Source: Lysobacter_K koreensis
Lineage (GTDB): Bacteria; Pseudomonadota; Gammaproteobacteria; Xanthomonadales; Xanthomonadaceae
Assembly (NCBI RefSeq): GCF_042677045.1
Contig: NZ_JBHTIH010000003.1
Location: 186,001 to 250,000, forward strand
Direction of reading: 5' to 3'
Length of the DNA: 64,000 bases
The translations under genes and the position numbers were made by a program. Shown here piece after piece: positions 41,489 through 49,937 of this stretch. The notes beneath the pieces were generated by a model, which had not been told where the DNA came from, did no database searches, and saw only the letters and a program-made list of their open reading frames with translations. Position 1 is the stretch's first letter; every line of letters begins with the position of its first letter.

Positions 41489-41752
41489 CGGTCGTCACTG
41501 CCCGGCTTTGTCGGAGGTCGATAACGACTCCGCATCCGGGACCAATAGCCCTCCCCGGATGACCGTTTTGCCTGCGACACTGCCTCGCATGTCGATGCCC
41601 GCACCTGTCGTCGCAGATTCCGTAGGGCGGGTTTCAACCCGCCGCGCTTGCGCGCGTAACCCCCGACTTCCGTTCGAAGGTCACCGGACGGCGACGGCGG
41701 CCTCGATGCATTCCGACGGCGGCTTGAAACCCGCCCGACTAGGTTGTGCTGC
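41489..41752. repeat. phoP-phoQ spacer with two GTAG-type REPs
   Basis: 264 bases between two genes that normally touch. It holds REP 1 at 41621-41643 (CGTAGGGCGGGTTTCAACCC then GCC) and REP 2 at 41718-41739 (GGCGGCTTGAAACCCGCCCG then AC) in opposite orientation, a large cruciform-capable pair. TAGGTT (41740-41745) ends 7 nt before phoQ and may be a weak leaderless promoter. Confidence 0.75.
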
Positions 41753-43150
41753 ATGACCTGGCGCCAGCCGCGCTCGCTGCAGACGCGCCAGCTGCTTGCG
41801 GCCAGCCTGGGCCTGATCGCGTTCCTCGCGCTGGCCGGCTACGCGCTGGACCGCGCGTTCCTGGAAACGGCCGAGAGCAACCTGCGCGAGCGCATGGAGG
41901 GCTACGCGCTGGCGTACGCGGCCAAGGGCGACTTCGACCGCGGCGGCGAATTCGTCGAGCCCTACGAACCGCTGGACCCGCGCTTCGAGCGTCCCGGCAG
42001 CGGCCTGTACGCCGAACTGGTGTTGCCCAGCGGCCACTGGCATTCGTCGTCGGCGCAGGGCCCGATCCTGCCCGAGGCGCCGATGCTCGCGCCCAAGCAG
42101 GAGAAGTTCGAAGGCCCGCTGCCGATCACCGAGATCAACGGCGACGTCGGCGAGGCCTACCGCTACGGCATCGGTCTGATCTGGAGCACCGACGGCGACC
42201 AGCGCGCCGAGTTCGGCTACACGATCTACATCCTCGAAAACACCACCGCGCTCAGCCGCCAGGTCGGCGTGTTCCGCGAGGCGCTGTGGCGCTTCCTCGG
42301 CGGCGCCGGCCTGATCCTGCTGCTGCTGCAGGCGGTGATCCTGCGCTGGAGCCTGCGCCCGCTGCGGCGCGTGATCGACGAACTCAAGCGCGTGCAGCGC
42401 GGGGTGATGTCGCGTATGGGCGAGCGCCACCCGAGAGAACTCGAACCGCTGACCGAAAGCATCAACGCCTTCATCGAGAGCGAGCGCGAGAACCTCGACC
42501 GCCAGCGCAACACCCTGGCCGACCTCGCGCACAGCCTGAAGACGCCGCTGGCGGTGCTGCGCGCGCGCCTGGAGGATCCGACCCACGACAGCGAACTGCG
42601 CGCGGACGTCGACGTGCAGCTGCGGCGCATGAACGACATGGTTTCGTACCAGCTCGCGCGCGCGGCGTCGGCCGGCCACGCGCTGTTCGCGCTGCCGATC
42701 GCGGTCGAGCCGCACGCCGAGCAGATCGTGCGCGGCTTGGAAAAGGTCTACGCCAGCAAGGGCGTGCTGTGCGAGTTCGACGTGGTAGAGGGCGTGCAGT
42801 TCCACGGCGAGCCGGGCGACCTGCAGGAGCTGCTCGGCAACCTGCTGGAGAACGCGTTCAAGTGGGCCAACAGCCGCGTGCTGCTGACCGTGCGCCCCGG
42901 CGAGACCGCGCCGAACCGGCGCCCGGGGCTGCTGCTCGCGGTCGACGACGACGGCCCCGGGATCCCACCGGAGAAAGTCGCGCTGGTGCTGCAGCGCGGC
43001 GTGCGCGGCGACGAGCGGGTGCACGGCCACGGCATCGGCCTGGCGATCGTGCAGGACCTGGTGCGCGGCTACCGCGGCACGCTCGATGTGACGCCATCGG
43101 AAGAACTGGGTGGCGCGCGCTTCGAGGTGAGGCTGCCGCCGGGGCTGTAG
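41753..43150 (+). CDS. phoQ: Sensor histidine kinase PhoQ
   Basis: 465-residue inner-membrane kinase. TM1 about 18-38 (AASLGLIAFLALAGYALDRA), periplasmic sensor about 40-170 with acidic patches (DFDRGGEFVEPYEPLD), TM2 about 175-200 (GGAGLILLLLQAVIL), and a short HAMP. The H-box LADLAHSLKTPLAVL has phospho-His H260; N-box LLGNLLENAFKWA; ATP lid VDDDGPGIPPE and GHGIGLAIV. The separation from phoP by a REP-filled 264-bp gap is unusual and may uncouple their translation. Confidence 0.92.
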   Translation: MTWRQPRSLQTRQLLAASLGLIAFLALAGYALDRAFLETAESNLRERMEGYALAYAAKGDFDRGGEFVEPYEPLDPRFERPGSGLYAELVLPSGHWHSSSAQGPILPEAPMLAPKQEKFEGPLPITEINGDVGEAYRYGIGLIWSTDGDQRAEFGYTIYILENTTALSRQVGVFREALWRFLGGAGLILLLLQAVILRWSLRPLRRVIDELKRVQRGVMSRMGERHPRELEPLTESINAFIESERENLDRQRNTLADLAHSLKTPLAVLRARLEDPTHDSELRADVDVQLRRMNDMVSYQLARAASAGHALFALPIAVEPHAEQIVRGLEKVYASKGVLCEFDVVEGVQFHGEPGDLQELLGNLLENAFKWANSRVLLTVRPGETAPNRRPGLLLAVDDDGPGIPPEKVALVLQRGVRGDERVHGHGIGLAIVQDLVRGYRGTLDVTPSEELGGARFEVRLPPGL

Positions 43151-43201
43151 GTATCGGCGTTGGCGCGATCCGCGATCCGCGACCAGCGGATTCGCCTGCT
43201 T

Positions 43202-43951
43202 TCAGGCGAACGGCGACGCGCCGTAGAACCTTTCCAGATGCGCGGCGACCTTCGGCATCGCCGCGCGCAGCGTGGCCGGGTCGCTGAAGTGGTACTCGCT
43301 GGCGACCGCGAAGAATTCCTCCGGCGCCTCGGCCGCGTAGCCGTCGATCGCGGTCTCGCGGCCGGCGTCAACATCGGCGGCCAGCGCATCGAACGCCTGC
43401 TGGAAGTCGCGGGCCCAACCGCGCTGCCAGGCACTGGGCAGGGGCGGGGTACCGTCGAGCACGCCGTCGAGCACGTCGAGCTTGTGCGCGATCTCGTGCA
43501 CCGCCACGCAGAAGCCCGCACGCGGATCGTCGCAGTCCGCGGCCACGTCGGCCCACGACAGGATTACCGGGCCGGCGTCCCAGGCCTCGCCGATCAGTTC
43601 GTCTTCCCACTCGTGCAGCACGCCGGCGGCATCGACGTGGCTGCGGTTCACCCGGAACGCATCGGGGTAGACGATCAGTTGCGACCAGCCGCGCAGGCCG
43701 CGCGCACCGAACTCCAGTAGCGGCAGGCAGCACAGTGCGGCGAGCGTGCAGCGTTGTTGTGGATCGAGCCTGAGTTCGCCGACCGGGGTGATGGCTTTCT
43801 CGTGCAGGAAGCGCGCGGCCAGCGATTCCAGGCGGGTGGCGCGCGCGTCGTCGAGCGCCGACAGCCACGGCACCGCGGCGCGGGTGGCGCGCCACAGGTC
43901 GGGATCAATGGTGCGGGGCGTGGGCCGAAGCCGCTGCAACCAGTCGAACAA
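43202..43951 (-). CDS. mtfA: MtfA zinc metallopeptidase (M90)
   Basis: 249-residue cytosolic metallopeptidase. The core motif is VAVHEIAHKLD (HExxH, about residue 150), with the downstream ligand Glu region APEEFFAVASEYHF; the N-terminal half has LDPQQRCTLAALCCLPLLEF and YPDAFRV. In E. coli MtfA binds the Mlc repressor and so affects sugar transport. The start is TTG at 43951 (an in-frame TAA lies four codons before), so initiation is likely weak. Confidence 0.92.
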   Translation of the reverse strand: MFDWLQRLRPTPRTIDPDLWRATRAAVPWLSALDDARATRLESLAARFLHEKAITPVGELRLDPQQRCTLAALCCLPLLEFGARGLRGWSQLIVYPDAFRVNRSHVDAAGVLHEWEDELIGEAWDAGPVILSWADVAADCDDPRAGFCVAVHEIAHKLDVLDGVLDGTPPLPSAWQRGWARDFQQAFDALAADVDAGRETAIDGYAAEAPEEFFAVASEYHFSDPATLRAAMPKVAAHLERFYGASPFA

Positions 43952-43999
43952 GCGCGCCGCTTACGAGAGCCGGATCAACACGCGGACCAGGCCAGATGC

Positions 44000-44251
44000 C
44001 TAGCGGAACATGCCCGGCAGGAAGCTGTGCCAGCGCGGCGACTGCCGGATCGCACTGTCGCTGTGCATGCTCGGCTTGGCCTTGTTGGCGCGCGCCGGTG
44101 CGATGGCGCGGCTGCTGCGCGCCGGTTCCTTGCTCGCGGCGATGGTGTCCGGGCAGCTGCCGCTGTTGGCGGCGCTCAACTTAACTTCGCGGGCGGCGAC
44201 GCTCGCGCTGGCGATGGCGATCAGCAGGCACAGGCAGATGCGGGTCAGCAT
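44000..44251 (-). CDS. Small secreted hypothetical protein
   Basis: 83 residues, ATG 44251. The signal peptide (ICLCLLIAIASASVAA, about 5-20) is followed by a polar Ser/Ala/Lys chain with one Cys (SGSCPDTIAASKEPARSSR) and a basic end. Not recognised. It lies between mtfA (48-bp gap) and the birA region. AGGGAAC upstream could serve as the ribosome binding site. Confidence 0.5.
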   Translation of the reverse strand: MLTRICLCLLIAIASASVAAREVKLSAANSGSCPDTIAASKEPARSSRAIAPARANKAKPSMHSDSAIRQSPRWHSFLPGMFR

Positions 44252-44565
44252 GGCGGGTTCCCTTTGCCGAACATTGGAGCTCGGACAGGTGCGGACTATA
44301 GCGCGGAAATGTGACCCCGGTTGTACCGTCCGGCGCATTCGATACTGCATCGCAACATCAGGTGCGGGAGCCGGCCAGCCGGGGAATTTATCGTCGGATG
44401 CCTGGGTATGGATGCGCCCGCGGGCGCGAGGGTTGCAGCTTTTGGCTATTTGTTCGGCGGACAGCGCCGATCCTGTCGACAACCAACGCAACAGGCGCGC
44501 TGCGGCGGTCGCCAAGCACGCCCGGGCCGGCCGTCGCCGCGACAGCGCTCACGCATAATCTGCGC
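44252..44565. other. Intergenic region before birA leader ORF
   Basis: 314 bases without a supported gene. On the minus strand TATAGT near 44295-44300 could be a -10 for the small secreted gene, without a good -35. CATAAT (44554-44559) on the plus strand sits six bases before the ATG at 44566. Confidence 0.4.
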
Positions 44566-44694
44566 ATGTCGCCCGCATTCATCTGCTTGATCCCGAACCT
44601 GCCCGCAGGGTCCGCTGGCTTGGCGGGCATGCCTTGGCTGCGGTGCGGCGCGGTGGCGGTGCCGTGCCGGCGCCCTTGCGGACACTGGGATTGA
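44566..44694 (+). CDS. Possible 42-codon leader ORF overlapping birA
   Basis: ATG 44566, six nt after CATAAT; it encodes 42 residues (MSPAFICLIPNLPAGSAGLA...) and stops at TGA whose last A is the A of the birA ATG (TGATG). This arrangement would let ribosomes re-initiate on birA. The peptide has no family I recognise. It may be only a transcribed leader; the start box and overlap are the sole support. Confidence 0.3.
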   Translation: MSPAFICLIPNLPAGSAGLAGMPWLRCGAVAVPCRRPCGHWD

Positions 44695-45692
44695 TGGACG
44701 ACCGCGCCCTGCTGCAACGGCTCATTGCCGGCCCGGCATCGGGGGACGCGCTCGCGCGCGACGCCGGCCAGACCCGCGCCGCGATCTGGAAGCGGATCGA
44801 GGCGCTGCGCGAGGCCGGCGTGCCGATCGAGGCCAAGGCCGGGCGCGGTTACACGCTGGCGCAACCGCTGCAGCTGCTCGACGGCGAGGCGATCGTGCGC
44901 GCGTTGCCGGCGGCATCGCGCGCGTTGCTGGCCGCGCTGGACGTCGTCTGGTCGATCGATTCGACCAACAGCGAACTGCTGCGCCAAAGCCCTCCCGTCC
45001 ATGGCGCGCAGGTGCTGCTGGCCGAGCGCCAGACCGGCGGCCGCGGCCGCCGTGGGCGCGAATGGCGTTCGCCGCTGGCCGCGCACCTGTACCTGTCGCT
45101 GTCGCGCACGTTCGGCGGCGGCCTGGCGCGGCTGGGCGGCCTGAGCCTGGTCGCCGGCATTGGCGTGGCGCAGGCCCTGCATGGCCTGGGCTATACGCAG
45201 GTGCGGCTGAAGTGGCCGAACGACCTGGTGGTCGCCGCGCCCGACGGCCTGCGCAAGCTCGGCGGGCTGCTGGTCGAAGGCGGCGGCGAGCATGCCGGGC
45301 CGGTGCGCGCGGTGCTCGGCCTGGGCCTCAACGTGCGCATGCCGGCGGCGGCCGCGGCGCAGATCGGACAGCCGTGGAGCGACCTGGCGATGCTGGCGCC
45401 GACCGGTGTGGCGCCCGATCGCAACGCGCTGGCCGCGGCGGTGCTGGCGCAATTGCTGCCGGCATTGCAGGAATTCGACGCCGCGGGCCTGGCGCCGTTC
45501 CTGCCGCGTTACGCGGCGCTCGACGCACTCGCGCGCGAGCGCGTGACCGTGCACGGCGCGGTGGCATCGCACCACGGGGTCGCACTGGGCCTGGACGGCG
45601 ACGGCGCGCTGCGGGTGCAACTCGATGATGGCAGCCAGCACAGTTTCCATTCCGGAGAAGTCAGCGTGCGACGCGAAGCGGGATCGGCATGA
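44694..45692 (+). CDS. birA: Biotin--protein ligase / biotin operon repressor BirA
   Basis: 332 residues. Attaches biotin to the acetyl-CoA carboxylase carrier protein. The N-terminal winged helix (about 1-65: LLQRLIAG, then TRAAIWKRIEALREAGVPIE) suggests the bifunctional repressor type. The catalytic domain (about 85-330) has the biotinyl-AMP loop GGRGRRGREW (about 113-122), LKWPNDLVV, KLGGLLVE and LGLGLNVRM; the C-terminal SH3-like domain is at about 275-330. ATG 44694 overlaps an upstream stop; coaX overlaps its end by 4 bp. BirA-CoaX linkage is common. Confidence 0.93.
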   Translation: MDDRALLQRLIAGPASGDALARDAGQTRAAIWKRIEALREAGVPIEAKAGRGYTLAQPLQLLDGEAIVRALPAASRALLAALDVVWSIDSTNSELLRQSPPVHGAQVLLAERQTGGRGRRGREWRSPLAAHLYLSLSRTFGGGLARLGGLSLVAGIGVAQALHGLGYTQVRLKWPNDLVVAAPDGLRKLGGLLVEGGGEHAGPVRAVLGLGLNVRMPAAAAAQIGQPWSDLAMLAPTGVAPDRNALAAAVLAQLLPALQEFDAAGLAPFLPRYAALDALARERVTVHGAVASHHGVALGLDGDGALRVQLDDGSQHSFHSGEVSVRREAGSA

Positions 45693-46429
45693 CGGCGTGG
45701 TTGTTCGACCTGGGCAACACCCGGCTCAAGTGCGCGCCACTGGGCCCCGACGGCCGTCCCGGCGAGGTGCTCGCGCTCGCGCATCGCGATGCGGACGTCG
45801 CCGCGGCGCTGGCACGCGCGCTGCCCGCGCGCATCGAGGTCGCCTACCTGGCCAGCGTCGCCAACGAGCCGTTGCGCGTCGCGGTGCTGCAGGCCCTGGC
45901 CGCGCGCTGCACGCGGATCTCGATCGCGCGCACCCAGGCCGCGTTCGGCGGCGTGCGCATCGCCTACGCGCAGCCGAACAGACTCGGCGTCGACCGGTTC
46001 CTGGCCCTGCTGGCGGTGCACGCGCGCGGCGCGGACGCGGCGCTGGTGTGCGGGGTCGGCACCGCGCTGACGCTGGACCTGCTCGACGCCGACGGCCGCC
46101 ACCACGGCGGCCGCGTCGCGCCGTCGCCGATGCTGATGCGCGAGGCCCTGCACGCGCGCGCGCCGCAGTTGCCCGAGACCGGCGGTCAGTACCACGCGTT
46201 CGCGGCCGACACCGTCGATGCGCTCGCGTCGGGCTGCGACGGCGCCGCGCTGGCGCTGATCGCGGACAGTCGCGAGGCCGCGCGCGTTCAACTCGGCCAC
46301 GCGCCGCGGTTGCTGTTGCACGGGGGCGGTGCGCCGGTGTTGCTCGACCGCGTCCCGAACGCGACGCTCGTCCCATCGTTGGTGCTTGAGGGGCTGGCGA
46401 TCTGGGCCGCGGTGGAAACGGCGACATAG
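45689..46429 (+). CDS. coaX: Type III pantothenate kinase CoaX
   Basis: 246 residues of the ASKHA fold; phosphorylates pantothenate in coenzyme A synthesis. The phosphate-1 motif DLGNTRLK (about 7-14), phosphate-2 CGVGTALTLDLL with the catalytic Asp in LGVDRFLAL, and the GG-containing loop (HHGGRVAPSPMLM) are visible. The last is degenerate from the usual GGxxxPG. ATG 45689 overlaps birA (ATGA). Potassium-dependent family. Confidence 0.92.
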   Translation: MTAWLFDLGNTRLKCAPLGPDGRPGEVLALAHRDADVAAALARALPARIEVAYLASVANEPLRVAVLQALAARCTRISIARTQAAFGGVRIAYAQPNRLGVDRFLALLAVHARGADAALVCGVGTALTLDLLDADGRHHGGRVAPSPMLMREALHARAPQLPETGGQYHAFAADTVDALASGCDGAALALIADSREAARVQLGHAPRLLLHGGGAPVLLDRVPNATLVPSLVLEGLAIWAAVETAT

Positions 46430-46438
46430 AATCGCGGC
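46427..46438 (+). promoter_or_regulatory. -10 box of a probable leaderless promoter inside coaX end
   Basis: TAGAAT at 46427-46432, then six nt, then ATG 46439. The T of the box is within the coaX stop (TAG). Confidence 0.5.
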
Positions 46439-47128
46439 ATGTTCGCGCGCGCGCTGATCGTCCTATTGCTGGTGCTCAACCTCGGCGTCGCCGCGTGGTG
46501 GCTGGCGCGTGCGCCCATGCCGCCGCCCGAGGTTCCCGAGCCGGCGCTGGGCGTGGCCCGCCTGCAGTTGCCCGGCGAAGCGCCGGGCGGGGTGGCAACC
46601 ACCGCAATGCCGCTGCCGCCCACGGGTGGCAGCGCGCCCCAGACGGCTGCGGCGCTACCGGCGGCGCGCCCGCAATGCCACAGCTTCGGGCCCTACGACA
46701 ACGACCAGGCCGCGGTCGCCGCGCAGGCGCGGCTGCAGCCGCTGACCCTGCGCATCGACGTGCGCACGCGACGCGCCACCCCGGCGCGCGGCTGGCGGGT
46801 GCTGCTGCCGCCGGCGCCCGATCGCGCCCAGGCCGACGCCAGCGCGCAGCGCATCGCCGCGGCCGGCTTCAGCGACTACTTCGTGGTCCGCGACGGCCCC
46901 GAGGCGCACTCGATCGCGCTGGGCCGCTACCGCGGCGAGTCCGCCGCGCGCGCGCGCGCCGCGACCCTGGTCGCGGGCGGGTTCGCGGCGCGTGCCGAAC
47001 CGATCGGCGGCGGCGCGGCGATCACCTGGCTCGACGTCACCGCCGCCGAAGGCTTCGATGCCCAGCGCGCGCAGGCCATCGCCAGCGCCCCGCAGCGGCT
47101 CGACCGGGACTGCGCCGGCGTGCCCTGA
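46439..47128 (+). CDS. SPOR-domain membrane protein
   Basis: 229 residues. One N-terminal membrane helix (about 4-22, LIVLLLVLNLGVAAWWLA) is followed by a Pro/Ala linker. A domain (about 78-225) with CHSFGPYDNDQAAVAAQARL and DYFVVRDGPEAHSIALGRY fits the SPOR peptidoglycan-binding fold. It may bind denuded glycan at division sites. Read from a possible leaderless promoter. Located after coaX and before tRNA-Thr. Confidence 0.82.
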   Translation: MFARALIVLLLVLNLGVAAWWLARAPMPPPEVPEPALGVARLQLPGEAPGGVATTAMPLPPTGGSAPQTAAALPAARPQCHSFGPYDNDQAAVAAQARLQPLTLRIDVRTRRATPARGWRVLLPPAPDRAQADASAQRIAAAGFSDYFVVRDGPEAHSIALGRYRGESAARARAATLVAGGFAARAEPIGGGAAITWLDVTAAEGFDAQRAQAIASAPQRLDRDCAGVP

Positions 47129-47190
47129 CGCGCGGCCGGGCGTGCGTTCGCCGCCGGTGCCGTGGTCGCAAGCTAGAATGGCCTTCCCAC

Positions 47191-47266
47191 GCCGGCTTAG
47201 CTCAGTTGGTAGAGCAACTGATTTGTAATCAGTAGGTCGTCAGTTCGATTCTGACAGCCGGCACCA
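47191..47266 (+). tRNA. tRNA-Thr (anticodon TGT)
   Basis: 76 nt with encoded CCA. Acceptor GCCGGCT / AGCCGGC; D-arm AGCTCAGTTGGTAGAGC with GG; anticodon stem ACTGA (47217-47221) / TCAGT, loop TTTGTAA, anticodon TGT at 47224-47226; T-arm GTCAG TTCGATT CTGAC. TAGAAT (47174-47179) upstream could be its -10. Confidence 0.97.
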
Positions 47267-47378
47267 CGTGAACCCCGCGGCCGTCGAACCGCGACGCGAA
47301 CGATCCAACCGCCACGCACCGGCCGGTGCTGTCAACGGGCCATGCCGTGACTGACCTTGGGCATTTCAGGAGAGCCAA

Positions 47379-48302
47379 ATGAGCCGACGCTATCCGCCGG
47401 TTTCGATCATCGGCGCGCCGACCGACATCGGCGCCGGCGACCGCGGCGCGCGCCTAGGTCCCGAGGCCTTGCGCATCGCCGGACTTGGCGAGGCGCTGGT
47501 CGCGCGCGGGATCGACGTGGTCGACCGCGGCAACCTCGACGGCCCGCGCAACCCGTGGCTGGCGCCGGTCGATGGCTACCGCCACCTGGCCGAGGTGGTG
47601 GAGTGGAACCGCCTGGCGATGGAAGCGGTGGGCGCGGAACTGCGCGCCGGGCGCATGCCGATCCTGCTCGGCGGCGACCACTGCCTGGGGCTGGGCTCGA
47701 TCACCGCCGTCGCCCGCCACTGCCGCGATGCCGGCAAGCAGCTGCGCGTGCTCTGGCTGGACGCGCACGCCGACTTCAACACCCACGAGGTCACGCCCTC
47801 GGGCAACGTCCACGGCATGCCGGTGGCCTGCCTGTGCGGCATGGGCCCGCGCGAGCTGACCCACCTGGGCGGCGACGCGCCGGCGATCGACCCGGCCGTG
47901 ATCCGCCAGATCGGCATCCGTTCGGTCGACGAGGGCGAGAAGCGGCTGGTCAAGGAGTACGGGCTGGACGTCTACGACATGCGCTACATCGACGAGGTCG
48001 GCATGCGCGCGGCGATGGAAGAGGCGCTCGACGGCATCGACGACAACACCCACTTGCACGTGAGCTTCGACGTCGACTTCCTCGACCCCAGCGTCGCCCC
48101 GGGCGTGGGCACCACCGTACCGGGCGGCCCGAACTACCGCGAGGCGAGCCTGGTGATGGAGATGATCGCCGACACCGGGCGCATGGGCTCGCTCGACATC
48201 ATGGAGCTCAATCCGATCCTGGACGCGAACAACGCCACCGCGCTGGTCGCGGTCGACCTGGTCGAAAGCCTGTTCGGCAAGTCCACCCTGATGCGGGACT
48301 AG
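47379..48302 (+). CDS. rocF: Arginase
   Basis: 307 residues. Hydrolyses arginine to ornithine and urea with a Mn2+ pair. Metal motifs: GGDHCLGLGS (usual GGDHS), DAHADFNTHEVTPSGNVHGMP read as DAHADFNTHE with TPSGNVHGMP, and SFDVDFLDPS (about 228-237). The N-terminal start IIGAPTDIGAGDRGARLGP is typical. ATG 47379 follows AGGAG. Likely catabolic; no urease in the window. Confidence 0.95.
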   Translation: MSRRYPPVSIIGAPTDIGAGDRGARLGPEALRIAGLGEALVARGIDVVDRGNLDGPRNPWLAPVDGYRHLAEVVEWNRLAMEAVGAELRAGRMPILLGGDHCLGLGSITAVARHCRDAGKQLRVLWLDAHADFNTHEVTPSGNVHGMPVACLCGMGPRELTHLGGDAPAIDPAVIRQIGIRSVDEGEKRLVKEYGLDVYDMRYIDEVGMRAAMEEALDGIDDNTHLHVSFDVDFLDPSVAPGVGTTVPGGPNYREASLVMEMIADTGRMGSLDIMELNPILDANNATALVAVDLVESLFGKSTLMRD

Positions 48303-48352
48303 CCGCACGGCCAGCCCGCGAACACTTCCCCCACCGCCTTAGGAAAACTCCG

Positions 48353-48487
48353 ATGAAGCGAACGATCTCCCTCGCGCTGCTGGCCCTGTTCTCGCTGGGA
48401 GTGCTGTGCGCGTGCAACACCATGGAAGGGCTGGGCAAGGACGTGCAGAAGCTCGGCGACAAGGTCGAGCAGAAAGCCCGCAACTGA
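48353..48487 (+). CDS. Entericidin-family small lipoprotein (copy 1)
   Basis: 44 residues, ATG 48353 after TTAGGAAAACTCCG. The lipobox ends in LCACNTM (Cys about 21), followed by the entericidin body NTMEGLGKDVQKLGDKVEQK. Entericidins are stress-associated lipoproteins of the outer membrane. A second copy lies 250 bp downstream. Confidence 0.92.
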   Translation: MKRTISLALLALFSLGVLCACNTMEGLGKDVQKLGDKVEQKARN

Positions 48488-48513
48488 CCACCCGGCCCTG
48501 GCGGCTGCGGCGC

Positions 48514-48539
48514 AAAGGCCGGGGCGCCCCGGCCTTTTT
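48514..48539 (+). terminator. Intrinsic terminator after entericidin 1
   Basis: AAAGGCCGGGG / CCCCGGCCTTT stem (48514-48524, 48527-48537) with minimal loop and T's to 48537+. Confidence 0.9.
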
Positions 48540-48736
48540 GCTGGTGGCAACGGTGCCGTGGCCCCGCGACAGCCACTTGGCGGCCAAGGCCAACGCGAGC
48601 TGACCGGGAACCGGCGCGCGGCGGCCGATTGCACACCGGCTTCACGCCGGCTCACGTCTCATGCGAACGCGGTCGCAGCCACTTGCGGCCCCGTGAGTTG
48701 GTTTCGCCACCGCCCTTTTTTTGTGAGGAGAAATGC

Positions 48737-48889
48737 ATGAAGCGTTTGATTGCCCTGATGCTGCTGACCCTGTTCTCGACCGCCACCCTGACGGCGTGCA
48801 ACACCATGGCCGGTGCCGGCGAAGACGTGCAGAAGGTCGGCGAGAAGGTCGAAGACAAGGCCGAGGATTGCAAGGACGGCAAGTGCTGA
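48737..48889 (+). CDS. Entericidin-family small lipoprotein (copy 2)
   Basis: 50 residues, ATG 48737 with GAGGAG six bases before. The signal is LMLLTLFSTATLTACNT (Cys about 21) and the body NTMAGAGEDVQKVGEKVEDK, with a Cys-rich tail EDCKDGKC absent from copy 1. The pair is a likely tandem duplication; the different tail may give disulphide-linked forms. Confidence 0.92.
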   Translation: MKRLIALMLLTLFSTATLTACNTMAGAGEDVQKVGEKVEDKAEDCKDGKC

Positions 48890-48916
48890 TCTCAGCTTGA
48901 CCCAGTAACAAACAGG

Positions 48917-48943
48917 AAAGGCCGGAGCGATCCGGCCTTTTTT
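48917..48943 (+). terminator. Intrinsic terminator after entericidin 2
   Basis: AAAGGCCGGA / TCCGGCCTTT stem with GCGA loop and TTT after, 48917-48943. Confidence 0.93.
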
Positions 48944-48987
48944 GTGCCTGCGCGATCAGCCTTTGAATGGTGGCGCCGCGATGCGGC

Positions 48988-49818
48988 TCACCAGCGCGGT
49001 GGCGGGTCGGCGACGAAGCCGTTCGGGAACGCGTGCGGGCGGTCGTCGTCGCGGTAGTAGGGGTGGCGCGGCAGCACGCCGCGCGCGACCAGGCTGGCAT
49101 GGTCGTCGTAGTGCAGTTCGCTGACCTGCGCCGGCCGGCGCGAGGCGCGCACGAAGCCAGTCCGCGACACCGGCGACCACTCGCGTTCGCCGTGGCCGGT
49201 GCCGAGCCCCTGCGCGGCCTCGTCGTGGGCCGTGGCTTCGCCGTAGGCGCGCGATTCGGCGGCCGCGCTCGGAGGCGAAGCGGCCTTGTTCGCCGAGCGC
49301 TCGTGGCCCGAACTCGCGATGGGCGCCTGGGTGGGGTAGGACGGGTGATGGATCGTCCGCGCCTCCTGGAACACCGCGATCCCGATCACGCCGACATGGT
49401 CGGGGCGTCCGGTGCGCGCGGCGTAGCTGTCGGGCAGGTCGGTGAACACGAACTGGGCGACGTCCTGGTACGACTTGCGCCAGCCGCTGATCTGGGTGCT
49501 CTGCCACGGTTCGAGCACGTAGCCGGCCTGCGCGGGATGCGCGGTTTCGCCGCTGACCGCGTTGACGCCGTCGACCGACAGCACCACCAGCACGCGCTGG
49601 CCGCTGGTGTTGGTCAGGCGCACGCCGTAGCGGTGGCCGGGAGTGCCGGCGATCCAGTACTGGCCGCGGTGCGCGGTTTCTTCCAGCCAGTGGCCGTGTT
49701 CGCGGTCGATCACGGCGATATCGACCAGCGGGCGCGCGCTCGCCGGCTGGCAGGCGGCCGCGCCGCAAAACGCGGCGGCAAGCAGGGCGGCTTGGGAGAA
49801 CAAGGAGGTACGGGACAT
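48988..49818 (-). CDS. Secreted hypothetical protein
   Basis: 276 residues, ATG 49818 with AGGAGG nearby. The signal peptide (about 8-28, AALLAAAFCGAAACQPASA) also looks like a lipobox (AACQ). It has a beta-rich domain about 30-160 (VDIAVIDREHGHWLEETAHRG, YWIAGTPGHRYGVRLTNTSG, VLVVLSVDGVNAVSGET), then a disordered basic tail. LEPWQSTQISGWRKS is a distinctive stretch. Not recognised; envelope-located. Confidence 0.72.
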   Translation of the reverse strand: MSRTSLFSQAALLAAAFCGAAACQPASARPLVDIAVIDREHGHWLEETAHRGQYWIAGTPGHRYGVRLTNTSGQRVLVVLSVDGVNAVSGETAHPAQAGYVLEPWQSTQISGWRKSYQDVAQFVFTDLPDSYAARTGRPDHVGVIGIAVFQEARTIHHPSYPTQAPIASSGHERSANKAASPPSAAAESRAYGEATAHDEAAQGLGTGHGEREWSPVSRTGFVRASRRPAQVSELHYDDHASLVARGVLPRHPYYRDDDRPHAFPNGFVADPPPRW

Positions 49819-49937
49819 GGCGGGATCTCGTGGGGAGGGCACACCTAGCAACGCACCAGCACCCGGAACGGGGTTGCGGAGCGGGCCGCTGCCGGCGGGC
49901 TAGTAAACTGCCGCTTCAGCTGGCCGCCGCGCCTGCC

